Made by a program: the position numbers and the translations under genes. Source: Desulfuromonadales bacterium (GTDB lineage: Bacteria > Desulfobacterota > Desulfuromonadia > Geobacterales > Pseudopelobacteraceae). Taken from it: a stretch of 64,000 bases of DNA. Location: positions 62,001 through 126,000 of the forward strand of contig JAENWA010000068.1 in NCBI GenBank assembly GCA_016650295.1, written 5' to 3'. Position 1 is the first letter of the stretch; each line of letters begins with the position of its first letter. The notes under the pieces were generated by a model. It saw nothing but the letters and a program-made list of their open reading frames with translations. It made no database searches and was not told the DNA's origin. Positions 1-9,415 of the stretch are shown piece by piece.

Positions 1-189
1 GATCTTCTCTGCATCCTCATCGGGGATTTCCAGGTCGAATTCTTCTTCAAGGGCCATTACCAGCTCGACCGTATCAAGAGAGTCTGCACCAAGATCATCC
101 ATGAATGAAGCCTCTGTCACGACCTGTGACTCTTCAACACCCAGCTGTTCAGCAACAATTTCCTTAACGCGTTTTGCAATGTCAGACAT
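1..189 (-). CDS. acpP: Acyl carrier protein (3' end beyond the window)
   Basis: Acyl carrier protein, the cytosolic carrier that holds growing acyl chains on a phosphopantetheine arm. The visible 63 residues begin [18 protein letters not shown] and contain the DSLD attachment motif ([15 protein letters not shown]), whose serine takes the cofactor. The ATG at 187-189 is preceded by a strong Shine-Dalgarno (GGAGGTGAAAC). The protein continues past base 1, with about 15 residues missing compared with the usual 77-80. It lies downstream of fabG in the same direction, the normal order in Geobacter-type fab clusters, but a 240-base spacer with a long hairpin separates the two. Confidence 0.96.
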   Translation of the reverse strand, partial: MSDIAKRVKEIVAEQLGVEESQVVTEASFMDDLGADSLDTVELVMALEEEFDLEIPDEDAEKI

Positions 190-324
190 GTTTCACCTCC
201 GTGTGATAGTAACCCTGTTCAGGTTTTTCGTTTTAGCCAGATTTGTTTAAATAGCATGAACGCTCTAAATGTCAATTTTTATTTTCTTGCCGTCCGGCTT
301 ATTCACGATTCAAAATCAAGGATG

Positions 325-417
325 AAATCAAGGCGGCGAGGATTGAGGCGACGAAGGCGTACAAAATAGTACGTTGAGGAGCCTGAATACGAGCCAACGA
401 AGATAGCGCCTTGATTT
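325..417. repeat. Long imperfect hairpin between fabG and acpP
   Basis: The outer arms are an 11-base perfect inverted repeat, AAATCAAGGCG at 325-335 and CGCCTTGATTT at 407-417. A second perfect 5-base stem (CGTAC/GTACG) closes a 6-base loop in the middle, and the arms between are imperfectly complementary. The architecture suggests a dispersed, REP-like intergenic element or an RNA processing site between fabG and acpP. That interpretation is inferred; only the symmetry is seen. Confidence 0.55.
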
Positions 418-427
418 AGAATTGGAA

Positions 428-1165
428 TTACATGTACATGCCGCCATTGACGGATAGCACATGTCCGGTGATATACCCGGACTGCTCGCCGGCCAGAAAG
501 ACCACGGCATTGGCAATATCATCGGCGCTCCCCAACCGCTCCAGGGGAATCTGGGCTGTAAGCTCCTCACGAACCTTTTCGGAAAGGGCGTCGGTCATGG
601 CGGTTGCGATAAAGCCGGGTGCAACGGCGTTAACCGTGATGCTGCGTTTGGCCAGTTCACGGGCGTTCGACTTGGTAAGGCCGATCAGACCGGCCTTGCT
701 GGCGCAGTAATTAGCCTGGCCGGCATTGCCCATCTGCCCGACAACCGACGCAATATTGATAATGCGGCCGTAACGCTGTTTGCTCATAACCTTGAAGGCA
801 GCCCGGGTGCACAGGAAGGCGCCTTTCAGGTTCACATTCAGGACAGCGTCCCAATCTTCATCTTTCATGCGCATCAGCAGCCCGTCACGAGTGATCCCGG
901 CGTTATTAACCAGGATATCGACGCGACCGAAGGCCTCCATAGCGACGTCAATCATACGCTCGACATCCGCGGGTGCCGTCACATTGCCGACAACCGCCAG
1001 CGCCTTCGTGCCGGCAGCCTGCAGCTCGGCCACTACTGCTTCGGTTGCCTCCTGATCCATGTCAACAGCCACAATTGTAGCGCCTTTCGCAGCCAGGGCC
1101 AATGCGATGCTCCGGCCTATTCCACGGGAAGCTCCGGTAATAACCGCTACTCTGTCTTTCGGCAT
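428..1165 (-). CDS. fabG: 3-oxoacyl-[ACP] reductase FabG
   Basis: NADPH-dependent beta-ketoacyl-ACP reductase of the type II fatty-acid elongation cycle, cytosolic. The 245 residues are the usual FabG length. The Rossmann motif TGASRGIG is near residues 11-18, followed by the NNAG motif. The catalytic Ser-Tyr-Lys set is visible as NIASVVGQMG and YCASKAG, and the C-terminus GHVLSVNGGMYM is typical. The ATG has a clear AAGGAG site. It lies downstream of fabZ (40 bases) and upstream of acpP in the fab cluster, so it is very probably co-transcribed with fabH and fabD. Confidence 0.97.
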   Translation of the reverse strand: MPKDRVAVITGASRGIGRSIALALAAKGATIVAVDMDQEATEAVVAELQAAGTKALAVVGNVTAPADVERMIDVAMEAFGRVDILVNNAGITRDGLLMRMKDEDWDAVLNVNLKGAFLCTRAAFKVMSKQRYGRIINIASVVGQMGNAGQANYCASKAGLIGLTKSNARELAKRSITVNAVAPGFIATAMTDALSEKVREELTAQIPLERLGSADDIANAVVFLAGEQSGYITGHVLSVNGGMYM

Positions 1166-1205
1166 AATCAGCTCCTTTTTGTTTAACTAGCTAACCAACT
1201 GTAAT

Positions 1206-1643
1206 TCATATTTTATCAGCAAAGGTCGCCCTGAGTTCAGCTTCCGTCACCAGCTTGTCGTCAACGCGCGCATAGGCCTTGAACGTCCAGATGCCACGCC
1301 GGCACGAAACTGCTTCTACTTCCAGATTGAGCTGGTCACCGGGGAATACCGGCTTACGGAACTTCGCATTTTCGATCCCTACAAAATAGGTGACCTTTGA
1401 GCGGACACTTTCGTCGGACGACACTATCGCAAGTATGCAGGCCGCCTGTGCCAGTGCCTCGACAATCAGCACCCCCGGCATAACCGGATGCCCCGGAAAG
1501 TGTCCGGTAAAGAAGGGCTCGTTCATGGTCACGTTCTTGAAGGCCAGAATCCGCTTGCCGTTTTCGATCTCGGTTACACGGTCCACCAGAAGAAAGGGAG
1601 GACGATGGGGAAGTATCTTCATGATCTCATTGATATCAAGCAT
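1206..1643 (-). CDS. fabZ: 3-hydroxyacyl-[ACP] dehydratase FabZ
   Basis: Hot-dog-fold dehydratase that converts 3-hydroxyacyl-ACP to trans-2-enoyl-ACP. The motif [14 protein letters not shown] near the N-terminus and the active-site segment [23 protein letters not shown] are diagnostic. I start it at the ATG at 1643 ([10 protein letters not shown]), which is preceded by AGGAGGTGTAT and gives 145 residues, the usual length; an in-frame GTG at 1649 overlaps the ribosome site. In many bacteria fabZ lies with lpxD/lpxA. Here it sits between fabD and fabG, so dehydration joins the elongation operon directly. Confidence 0.96.
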   Translation of the reverse strand: MLDINEIMKILPHRPPFLLVDRVTEIENGKRILAFKNVTMNEPFFTGHFPGHPVMPGVLIVEALAQAACILAIVSSDESVRSKVTYFVGIENAKFRKPVFPGDQLNLEVEAVSCRRGIWTFKAYARVDDKLVTEAELRATFADKI

Positions 1644-1669
1644 ATACACCTCCTGCTTTTGATGTTGGA

Positions 1670-2596
1670 TTATCCCTGATGAGCCTTTAATCCGTCCAGA
1701 TCCCCAATGTTGGCGGTCTCAACCTCTTTGCTGATGCGTTTGACCAGACCGCTCAACACCTTGCCGGGTCCGATCTCCATGAATCGTGTGACCCCACGTT
1801 CTTTCATTTCTGAAACAGACTGTTCCCACAAGACCGGAGCGCAGACCTGAGTTACCAGGAGCGGCTTGACCTGACCACTGTCGGAGTTCGGTGCGGCGGT
1901 GGCGTTGGCAACGACCGGCAATCTCATCTCGGCCATTTGCAGCGCATCAAGCACCGTGGCAAGCCTGTCAGCAGCCGGCTTCATCAGGGCGCAGTGGAAG
2001 GGGGCGCTGACCGGCAGGAGCATGGACTTTCTGAAACCGCGCGATTTGGCGATCTCGATAGCCCGGTTGACTGCCGCCGTGCTGCCGGCTATCACAATCT
2101 GCCCGGGAGAGTTGAAGTTGGCCGGCGACACAACCTCGCCCTGAGCCGCTTCGCGGCAGATATCCTCCAGTTCATCCTTCTCGATACTGAGCATGGCGGC
2201 CATGGTGCCGGTCCCGACCGGAACCGCCTCCTGCATGAAGGTACCGCGGGCGCGTACTGTCCTGACCGCATCGGCAAAGTTCAGTGTCCCGGAGCAGACC
2301 AGCGCCGAAAATTCGCCCAAGGAGTGGCCTGCCAGATAATCGGCCTTCAAGCCGGTTTCCTGCTCCACGATCCTCAAAACGGCAATACTGGCCGTCAGGA
2401 TGGCCGGCTGGGTGTTGGCAGTCAGCCTGAGCTCATCCTCGCTGCCGGAGAAACAGAGTGCAGAAATTTTCATGCCGAGAGCATCGTCGGCTTCTTCGAA
2501 TATCCGGCGTGCAACCGAAAAAGTGTCGGCCAGATCCTTGCCCATCCCCGGGTATTGTGATCCCTGACCGGGAAAAATAAATGCCGTTTTGCTCAT
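1670..2596 (-). CDS. fabD: Malonyl-CoA-ACP transacylase FabD
   Basis: Transfers malonyl from CoA to acyl carrier protein, supplying the extender unit. It begins [22 protein letters not shown], the FPGQGSQ signature. The nucleophile elbow [10 protein letters not shown] carries the catalytic serine near residue 92, and the histidine in SAPFHCALM is also present. The 308 residues match the family. It lies 51 bases after fabH and 20 bases before the fabZ start in the same operon. A GAAAGG sequence sits upstream of the ATG. Confidence 0.97.
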   Translation of the reverse strand: MSKTAFIFPGQGSQYPGMGKDLADTFSVARRIFEEADDALGMKISALCFSGSEDELRLTANTQPAILTASIAVLRIVEQETGLKADYLAGHSLGEFSALVCSGTLNFADAVRTVRARGTFMQEAVPVGTGTMAAMLSIEKDELEDICREAAQGEVVSPANFNSPGQIVIAGSTAAVNRAIEIAKSRGFRKSMLLPVSAPFHCALMKPAADRLATVLDALQMAEMRLPVVANATAAPNSDSGQVKPLLVTQVCAPVLWEQSVSEMKERGVTRFMEIGPGKVLSGLVKRISKEVETANIGDLDGLKAHQG

Positions 2597-2647
2597 TGGT
2601 GTAGACCTTTCAAGCTCAAAGGTTGGTTGTAACGCGGGAACTCCGGG

Positions 2648-3637
2648 CTACCAGCGAATCAGGGCCGATCCATAGGTAAAACCGCCTCCGAAGGCGGCCA
2701 GCAGGACATTATCCCCTGATTTCATTCGACCGGTCCGATTGGCCTCGTCAATGGAAATCGGAATGGAAGCAGACGATGTATTGCCGTAATTGTGAAGATT
2801 AACAAAAAGCCTGGCATCATCGGCAGCAATACCGAGCCGCTTGGCTGTGGCGTCAATGATGCGGCGATTGGCCTGGTGAGGAATAAGCAGGGAGACGTCG
2901 GCGGGAGTCATGCCGTTGGCGGTCAGGGCGGTGCAGGCCGCCTCCTCCATGGCCCGGACCGCATGTTTGAACACGTCGTTCCCTTCCATCCTGATATAAC
3001 AGAGGCGATCCAGAAGAGTCTGCTCGTTCGTGGCCGGATTCCTGTTGCCGCAGCCGGGCTGGTACAGGGTATTCCAGAATGAGCCGTTACTGAAAATATG
3101 GGTGGAGAGGATGCCGCTGTCGCCTTCCGTTACCTCAAGAACCGCCGCGCCGGAACCGTCACCGAACAGGATGCAGGTATTGCGGTCGGTCCAGTCAACA
3201 ACCCGGGAGAGAACCTCGGCACCAATAACGAGCACCTTTTTTGCATCACCGGTGCGAATATACTTGTCGGCAATGGAAAGGCCATAGATGAAGCCGGAAC
3301 AAGCCGCGGAAAGATCAAAGGCGGCGGCATTAACCGCACCGATCTCATGCTGAACAATACAGGCGGTGGCCGGAAAAGGAAAATCGGGAGTAACGGTGCC
3401 GAGGATGATCAGATCAAGCTCTTCGGCCTTGATGCCGGCCATTTCCAGCGCCCGCCGCGAGGCCTCGGCCGCAAACGTGGAGGTAAACTGACCTTCTTCG
3501 GCAATCCGGCGTTCTTTGATGCCGGTTCTGGAGGTGATCCATTCGTCGCTGGTATCGATTATCCGTTCCAGGTCGAGATTGGTAAGTATTTTATCCGGCA
3601 GACAGGAGCCGGTTCCCGTGATTCTCGATCTCACCAT
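2648..3637 (-). CDS. fabH: 3-oxoacyl-[ACP] synthase III FabH
   Basis: Initiating condensing enzyme that joins an acyl-CoA primer to malonyl-ACP. The N-terminus RSRITGTGSCLPDKILTN is typical, and the catalytic cysteine is in AAFDLSAACSGFIYGL. The LLIPHQANRRIIDA histidine and the HNYGNTSSASIP asparagine complete the Cys-His-Asn triad. The length of 329 residues is normal. Its ATG overlaps the plsX stop codon in a TAATG arrangement, which suggests translational coupling. Confidence 0.97.
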   Translation of the reverse strand: MVRSRITGTGSCLPDKILTNLDLERIIDTSDEWITSRTGIKERRIAEEGQFTSTFAAEASRRALEMAGIKAEELDLIILGTVTPDFPFPATACIVQHEIGAVNAAAFDLSAACSGFIYGLSIADKYIRTGDAKKVLVIGAEVLSRVVDWTDRNTCILFGDGSGAAVLEVTEGDSGILSTHIFSNGSFWNTLYQPGCGNRNPATNEQTLLDRLCYIRMEGNDVFKHAVRAMEEAACTALTANGMTPADVSLLIPHQANRRIIDATAKRLGIAADDARLFVNLHNYGNTSSASIPISIDEANRTGRMKSGDNVLLAAFGGGFTYGSALIRW

Positions 3638-4674
3638 TACGCTGAAGCCTGGACTTTCTGATCGTCGCGCTGGGTATTGACAACGGCATTCTCCGAAAGC
3701 ATTTCCGAGACATGTTCGGTGACCCCGCTTCTGGCGTATTCATGGGCAAAGCGAATGGCATTTTTGATGGCCTTGACGTTGGAACCGCCATGACAGATCA
3801 TGCCGACGCCGTTGATGCCCAGAAGCGGTGCCCCACCGTACTCGGAATAATCCACTATCTTTTTGAAGCGGTTGAACGCACCACTGACGAACAGATAGCC
3901 CAGCTTGGAAACCCAGCTTTTCAGGATCTCTTTCTTCAGCATCTTGCCGGCGGCATCAGCCAGGCCTTCCGACAGCTTGAGCACCACATTTCCGACAAAA
4001 CCGTCACAGACTACCACATCGATACTGCCCTTGAAGATATCGCGGCCTTCGACATATCCGGAATAATTAAGAGAAGTGGCCCGTAACAGGGCGTTGGTTT
4101 CACGGGTGAGCTCGTTTCCTTTGGAATCTTCCTCGCCATTGGAGAGCAGGCCAACTGAAGGATTTGAAATTCCCATGGCATAGCGTGCATACACCTCTCC
4201 CATGATGGCAAACTGGGCCAGGTGGATCGGCTTGCAATCGACATTGCCGCCGACATCAAGCACGAGGGTCTTGCCGTTAAGGGTTGGAAATATGGAGGCA
4301 ATGGCAGGACGATCGATACCGTTGATACGTTTGAGCACGAACATGCCGGCAGCCATGGTGGCTCCGGAGTTGCCGGCGCTTACCGCTGCGCAGGCCTTGC
4401 CGTCCTTGACCAGATCAAAAGCCAGCCGTACCGAAGAATTGCGCTTTTTCCGCACCGCATCAGAGGCGGAGTCATGCATTCCGATAACTTCGCTGGCGTG
4501 GAATATATCGATGTCAAGATCCGTGGCAGCATGCTTGGCAAGCTCGGCAGCCAGGCATGTCCGGTCACCGACCAGCGTAACCGGAATGCCGAACTCACGG
4601 CAGGCCATCACGGCCCCCTCCACCTCGATGGCAGGTGCGTTATCACCACCCATTGCATCGAGCGCAACTCTCAT
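3637..4674 (-). CDS. plsX: Phosphate acyltransferase PlsX
   Basis: Makes acyl-phosphate from acyl-ACP for phospholipid synthesis and acts at the inner face of the membrane. It starts [20 protein letters not shown], the family signature; [10 protein letters not shown] and the [12 protein letters not shown] and [10 protein letters not shown]-like segments (here [12 protein letters not shown]) are conserved. I prefer the ATG at 4674 over an in-frame GTG at 4692 because the family starts with MRVA and a GGGA precedes it. It lies between rpmF and fabH, as in most bacteria. The C-terminal tail after [10 protein letters not shown] is a little longer than usual. Confidence 0.95.
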   Translation of the reverse strand: MRVALDAMGGDNAPAIEVEGAVMACREFGIPVTLVGDRTCLAAELAKHAATDLDIDIFHASEVIGMHDSASDAVRKKRNSSVRLAFDLVKDGKACAAVSAGNSGATMAAGMFVLKRINGIDRPAIASIFPTLNGKTLVLDVGGNVDCKPIHLAQFAIMGEVYARYAMGISNPSVGLLSNGEEDSKGNELTRETNALLRATSLNYSGYVEGRDIFKGSIDVVVCDGFVGNVVLKLSEGLADAAGKMLKKEILKSWVSKLGYLFVSGAFNRFKKIVDYSEYGGAPLLGINGVGMICHGGSNVKAIKNAIRFAHEYARSGVTEHVSEMLSENAVVNTQRDDQKVQASA

Positions 4675-4706
4675 CAATCCCGGGAATGACACAGCAGTGG
4701 GATGTG

Positions 4707-4892
4707 TTACTGCGCTTTGGAAAGGTCGATGACCTCTTTACCCTTATACGTACCGCAGCTCGGACAGGCGCGGTGGGGGAGCTTGGGGGCTTTGCACTGG
4801 GGGCAGACGGAAATCTGCTGAGGGGTCAGAAAGTCGTGAGCACGCCTCATGTTTTTGCGGGATTTGGAAGTTTTTTTCTTAGGTACTGCCAT
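4707..4892 (-). CDS. rpmF: 50S ribosomal protein L32
   Basis: Small zinc-ribbon protein of the large ribosomal subunit. The 61 residues start [20 protein letters not shown], the standard L32 opening, and carry two CxxC pairs (VCPQCKAP and ACPSCGTY), the zinc-binding form. An AAGGAG site precedes the ATG. It lies between the DUF177 gene and plsX, the arrangement conserved across many phyla. Confidence 0.98.
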   Translation of the reverse strand: MAVPKKKTSKSRKNMRRAHDFLTPQQISVCPQCKAPKLPHRACPSCGTYKGKEVIDLSKAQ

Positions 4893-4940
4893 GTTGATTC
4901 TCCTTTTTTCGGTGGTGTTACGGTGACGCCACCATTTTAT

Positions 4941-5483
4941 TTATCGAGACACCTTGAAATCTTTCAGCGCACTGAATTTAAGATTGACCGGCTCTTTCGA
5001 ACACGAGCATCCGGATATGTTAAGATCCGCCCCGCATACGGGACAAATCCCCTTGCATTGTTCGTCACACAAGGGCTTGAAGGGAACCTCCATGGAAATC
5101 TGTTCCTCGATATCATGGGCCAGGTCGATTTCATCACCACTGTACGTGGATGCGATCAGATCATCATCGCACAATTCGGTTTCGTCTTCAACTTCGCTCT
5201 GTCGTGCGGTTTCCTTGCGAAAGATGATTCTGAAACTCGAATCAATTACCGACTGATATGTTGCAAGACAGCGTCCGCAGACAAGATCAACCGGCACCTG
5301 AACTCTGCCGGATGCCTTCAGATGATCGAATTCGCGCTCCACAGCTATTTCAGCCGTCACATTGCCGCGGAAAACACACTCGCCATCAGACTGCATCTGC
5401 AGAAGCACGGGGAAGTTTGCAACCGGCTTATCCACGGTCAACAGATAGGGTTTGTTCTTGATATGGTCAATTCGTATCTTCAC
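4941..5483 (-). CDS. DUF177 (YceD-like) protein upstream of rpmF
   Basis: Member of the DUF177/YceD family, nearly always encoded immediately upstream of rpmF; in other organisms it is linked to 23S rRNA levels or ribosome assembly. The segment VDLVCGRCLATYQ and the C-terminal cluster CDEQCKGICPVCGADLN show the family cysteines. I choose the GTG at 5483 (KIRIDHIKNKP), because family members start with a lysine-isoleucine-rich strand; the open frame extends to 5525 without a credible ribosome site. The protein would be 180 residues. It is the first gene of the rpmF-plsX-fab run. Confidence 0.85.
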   Translation of the reverse strand: MKIRIDHIKNKPYLLTVDKPVANFPVLLQMQSDGECVFRGNVTAEIAVEREFDHLKASGRVQVPVDLVCGRCLATYQSVIDSSFRIIFRKETARQSEVEDETELCDDDLIASTYSGDEIDLAHDIEEQISMEVPFKPLCDEQCKGICPVCGADLNISGCSCSKEPVNLKFSALKDFKVSR

Positions 5484-5566
5484 TTGATAATCCAGTAAGG
5501 CAGGCAAATAAACGTTAAAATACAAAGCAAGCTAGTATATGCAATGCGGCTTTGTTGTCAAGAAAA

Positions 5567-7063
5567 TTAAACCGGCTGATGTCGGTGCCTTCCGAAAAGC
5601 TCCAGTTTGCGGCGGTATCTTTCCGTCAGGCCTTTGTCAACCATGTCCCAGGTAAAGCGCCATTCCCAGTTGCCCTCAGCCTTGCCCGGTATGTTCATGC
5701 GAGCAGCAGATGAAAGTCCGAGCATATCCTGAAATGGAACAATGGCCGTATCAGCCACAGACATGAGTGCCCCACGGACAAGATCATCAGACGGATTATC
5801 GCCGGCAGAGCCGAGGTAATCCCGCACCTCGCAGCGCTCCTGTTCAGTCAGATCCGCGAACCAGCCGGCGCTGGTGTCATTATCATGGGTACCGGTGTAG
5901 ACGACACAGCGCTTGATATGATTATGAGGCAGATAGGCGTTGTCCGGACCGGAGCCGAAAGCAAACTGGAGGATTTTCATGCCCGGAAATCCAAAGGCAT
6001 CCCGAAGGGTTTCAACCTCATGTGTGATAACACCCAGATCCTCGGCAATGATCGGAAGCGGGCCCAATGCCGAAATCAGTGCGTCGAACAGATGCCTTCC
6101 GGGGCCGGCAACCCAGCTGCCCTTTACCGCGGTCTTATGGCCGGCCGGGACATGCCAGGCAGCCTCGAAGCCACGGAAGTGATCAACACGGATACAGTCG
6201 AACTGGGAAAACAGGTATCTGAAGCGCTCTATCCACCAGTCATATCTCCGCGTTTTCAGCACATCCCAATCATAGAGCGGATTACCCCACAACTGGCCGG
6301 TGTTGCTGAAATAATCGGGTGGAACACCGGCCATGACCGTTGGTTTTCCCTGTTCGTCCAGCAAGAAGATATCACGGTTGGCCCAGACATCGGCAGAGTC
6401 ATAGGCAACAAAGATCGGGATATCTCCGATGATTGATACACCCTGTGCCGCAGCGTATGTGCGCAGGTGACTCCACTGTTTGGAAAACTGCCATTGCAGA
6501 TATTTCTGTACACCGATCTCGGGCCCCAGTTCCACCGAGGCTTTTTCAAACATCTCCGCATTCAGCAGAGCGGCGGATTTCGGCCAGTGACACCAGCTTT
6601 TGCCCTTATAGCGCTGCTTCAGAGCCATGAAGAGGGCATAATTGTGCAGCCAGGGGGCTGTGTCACAGAAGTGCCAGAAATCTTCCATGCGCCCGGTTCT
6701 TCCGGAGGCGAAAAATGCCGCAGCCGCCCTGTGAAGGGTTTCATGTCTGGCAGGGATGAGTGCTCCGAAATCGACCTGTTCCGCAGCAGTAACTGTTGTG
6801 TGGTCCTGCTTCGACAGGTCACCCTCACGGGCCAGGGTATCCAGATCGATCAGCAGAGGATTGCCTGCAAAGGCCGAAAAAGCCGAATAAGGCGAATTGC
6901 CGCACGCGGATGGATTGAGGGGCAGAACCTGCCACCAGGACATCCCCATCCCGGCCAGCAGATCTATAAACCTTCTGGCATCGTCACCCAGAGTCCCGAT
7001 TCCGCCAGGGCCGGGGAGTGATGTGGGGTGCAGCAGAACTCCGCAACTCCTGTTAGTCCTCAT
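5567..7063 (-). CDS. malQ: 4-alpha-glucanotransferase (amylomaltase)
   Basis: GH77 enzyme that transfers alpha-1,4-glucan segments, used in glycogen or maltodextrin metabolism in the cytosol. It starts MRTNRSCGVLLHPTSLPGPG. The nucleophile region IRVDHFRGFEAAW, the acid/base PIIAEDLGVITHEV and the transition-state motif YTGTHDNDT are all present. The 498 residues are normal for the bacterial type. It ends 84 bases before the DUF177 start and could be transcribed with it, but no linked glycogen genes are visible. The next gene is divergent. Confidence 0.96.
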   Translation of the reverse strand: MRTNRSCGVLLHPTSLPGPGGIGTLGDDARRFIDLLAGMGMSWWQVLPLNPSACGNSPYSAFSAFAGNPLLIDLDTLAREGDLSKQDHTTVTAAEQVDFGALIPARHETLHRAAAAFFASGRTGRMEDFWHFCDTAPWLHNYALFMALKQRYKGKSWCHWPKSAALLNAEMFEKASVELGPEIGVQKYLQWQFSKQWSHLRTYAAAQGVSIIGDIPIFVAYDSADVWANRDIFLLDEQGKPTVMAGVPPDYFSNTGQLWGNPLYDWDVLKTRRYDWWIERFRYLFSQFDCIRVDHFRGFEAAWHVPAGHKTAVKGSWVAGPGRHLFDALISALGPLPIIAEDLGVITHEVETLRDAFGFPGMKILQFAFGSGPDNAYLPHNHIKRCVVYTGTHDNDTSAGWFADLTEQERCEVRDYLGSAGDNPSDDLVRGALMSVADTAIVPFQDMLGLSSAARMNIPGKAEGNWEWRFTWDMVDKGLTERYRRKLELFGRHRHQPV

Positions 7064-7240
7064 CTCATATCTCCTGTTATTGTTCCACCCGGATTTAGTG
7101 AATTAATCATACTCCTCCCTGCTTTGCAATTATATTCATCTCCCAAAATGATGAAAATTAAATTTGTATTTACATACTGTTACGGTGTACTTTGTAGTAA
7201 GAAGCACTGTATATTTTATGTGTTAGCAGACCATACACGT

Positions 7241-9415
7241 ATGGACACTCAAGCGCAGAACGACATATCGGCATCCGACATCGATATCAAGGCCCTCTCA
7301 GCCCTGATCGTCGAACTTAATATTTCGCGCCGAAACTTTAATTCGTATCCCAAAGGACATCCGCTCATTGTTGCCTCGTTCCAGAAGGTTTTTTTTCACT
7401 ACGAGCGCCTCCTGGAGGCTCGTGATCAGGTGACTCTCGGGTTTGCCAAGGACACCTTGATGGTCGGAGAAACAAGTCTTGACAAGGCAAACATTGTCTT
7501 CCGTGACTTTGCCCGCGTCCTTTTTGAACACAGAATTGCCTTGCTTACCCTGCAGAGCGGACTTACCCCGCGTGAACTGGAAAATTTCTATAAGATTCTC
7601 AGTCTCAAACGCGAGGAAGTCAAACGTCATGGCGGCATTGAAGCACTCTGGAATAAAGCCCGAATAACAGCAATGACGATCCAGCCCATCACCTATGACC
7701 TGTTCGACTCTAAAAACGACGACAGCAGTACTACACCTGATCCGGGTATCGACAAAGGTTTTTGGGAACGCTTTACCCAGGCCGTAATGACCAGCATGGC
7801 CTCTATCTCAAACGTACAATATGATGCCGACATGGATCCGGGACTGCTGGCAACCGCGTTGAATGGATGTTATGAAAACCATACCACCGACACCGACCCT
7901 GATGACTATCTCCGCGCCGTAACAAAATTTATCCGTTATGGGGTCACGCAACTGACACCCGGAGACAAGGGCGGCATTCCCTACGACAAACTGGCTGCAT
8001 TTATTTCAAAACTCAATCCGGATCTGCGAAGACAGATCCTCAGCAGCACCTTTGAGCTGAAAATGCCGGACGGCACGTCGGTGGCCGAAGGTATTGCCCA
8101 CGCCTTGACATCCGGAGCAGCATTGGAAATACTTCAAGATTTCAACGACAACCAGATAAAATCACCTCCCACAATCGTCTTGATTTTGAAAAAACTGTCT
8201 GACCGGGCAACGAAACAGGGCAAAGACACGCCACCGATTGATACGAGCTCGGTCAAAAGCACGGTGCGTGAAATTTTTCTGGAACATGCAGCAGAAGAGT
8301 TTGTACCGGACGATTACCAACAGGCGCTCAATACCATTATCCTGGAGAACCAGATTCCGCGCAGCATTCCCGACAACATCGGCGAACTGCTGGCCACAAT
8401 TGAAAGCTCGCACTTAGAGAGCCAGATCAGCGATATCATCATGAACCTCGTCACTTCCGTCGACAGCTCTCCGGAAGAGCGCGAACAGCTGATCCAGAAT
8501 CTGAATGACATGTTCGCCTATCACCTGCAGACGGGCAGCTACTGGCAGCTGATTGCCATGATCGAACGTGCTTCCGACAGTTCCCTGCCGGACGAGATCC
8601 GCAACCATCTGCGTGAAAACTATACCCGCCGCGAATTCCTCGACGAGATACTCGACGGCCTGACAATCTGGGGCAAGCCGCGTTACGGGGACATACATCA
8701 ACTGATCAGCCTGATTGGCAGCCCGTTCATCGAAGTTCTGCTTGATCATCTGGCCACGGAAGAAACCATGTCGCTGCGGCGCTTCATGATGGACCGGCTG
8801 ATCGAAATGGGCCCCTTGACCGTAGATCCGATAGCCAGACGCCTGGATGACGATCGATGGTTCGTGCTGCGTAATCTGCTGATCATTCTCAAGAACCAGA
8901 ACGACCAATCGGTCATCCCCTTGATCCGCCCCCTGGCAAGACATGCAAACATCCGGATCCGTCAGGAAGCGCTCGGCGTACTGATCATGCGCAAAGACAA
9001 TGCTGCGGAACGTCAGGTGCTGCGCGACCTGGACAGCCCGGACCGCGAACTGCAGATGGCCGCGGTCCAGTTGGCTGACAAGAGCAGGCTTCCGGAAATC
9101 CACGTCAAACTTCTGGACATGCTCGGCAGACCCGGACTGTCACCAGCCGAATGCGAACTCAAGAGCGCTGTTATAGCGTCTCTTTCAGAAATGCGCCGCA
9201 TTGAGGCACTGCCTGTGTTTGCCGGAATACTTGCTTCCCGCAGCCTGTTTCATGGAAAACAGCTCAACAGCCTCAAAAGCGATATCATCCGGGCCCTGGA
9301 GCGTCATCCGCTGCAAGCGGCAGCACCGCTCCTGGAACGCCTCAGCACCGGAAAAGATGCGATTGCGATCCAGGCCCGCGAAACACTGAAAATCATGCAG
9401 GGAAAACCGCTATGA
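7241..9415 (+). CDS. Large helical/HEAT-repeat-like protein coupled to an HD-GYP gene
   Basis: Function not known. I start it at the ATG at 7241 (MDTQAQNDISASDIDIKAL), 724 residues. The open frame runs back to 7028, but that part overlaps the start of the divergent malQ and reads like non-coding sequence. The N-terminal 150 residues (FNSYPKGHPLIVASFQKVF, then a long helix) resemble the opening of the next protein, as if both share a sensor-like N-terminal module. The C-terminal half, from about residue 500, has HEAT-like helical repeats (VIPLIRPLARHANIRIRQEA). No signal peptide or membrane segment is visible. Its stop overlaps the next start (ATGA), so the two proteins are probably translated together and act together. 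Confidence 0.8.
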   Translation: MDTQAQNDISASDIDIKALSALIVELNISRRNFNSYPKGHPLIVASFQKVFFHYERLLEARDQVTLGFAKDTLMVGETSLDKANIVFRDFARVLFEHRIALLTLQSGLTPRELENFYKILSLKREEVKRHGGIEALWNKARITAMTIQPITYDLFDSKNDDSSTTPDPGIDKGFWERFTQAVMTSMASISNVQYDADMDPGLLATALNGCYENHTTDTDPDDYLRAVTKFIRYGVTQLTPGDKGGIPYDKLAAFISKLNPDLRRQILSSTFELKMPDGTSVAEGIAHALTSGAALEILQDFNDNQIKSPPTIVLILKKLSDRATKQGKDTPPIDTSSVKSTVREIFLEHAAEEFVPDDYQQALNTIILENQIPRSIPDNIGELLATIESSHLESQISDIIMNLVTSVDSSPEEREQLIQNLNDMFAYHLQTGSYWQLIAMIERASDSSLPDEIRNHLRENYTRREFLDEILDGLTIWGKPRYGDIHQLISLIGSPFIEVLLDHLATEETMSLRRFMMDRLIEMGPLTVDPIARRLDDDRWFVLRNLLIILKNQNDQSVIPLIRPLARHANIRIRQEALGVLIMRKDNAAERQVLRDLDSPDRELQMAAVQLADKSRLPEIHVKLLDMLGRPGLSPAECELKSAVIASLSEMRRIEALPVFAGILASRSLFHGKQLNSLKSDIIRALERHPLQAAAPLLERLSTGKDAIAIQARETLKIMQGKPL

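Noticed and set aside
461-1186. 241-residue open frame on the plus strand opposite fabG
   Set aside because: It is an antisense shadow of fabG; no ribosome site and no recognisable motif.
7028-7240. N-terminal extension of the HEAT-like protein
   Set aside because: It overlaps the start of the divergent malQ and reads like non-coding, AT-rich promoter sequence.
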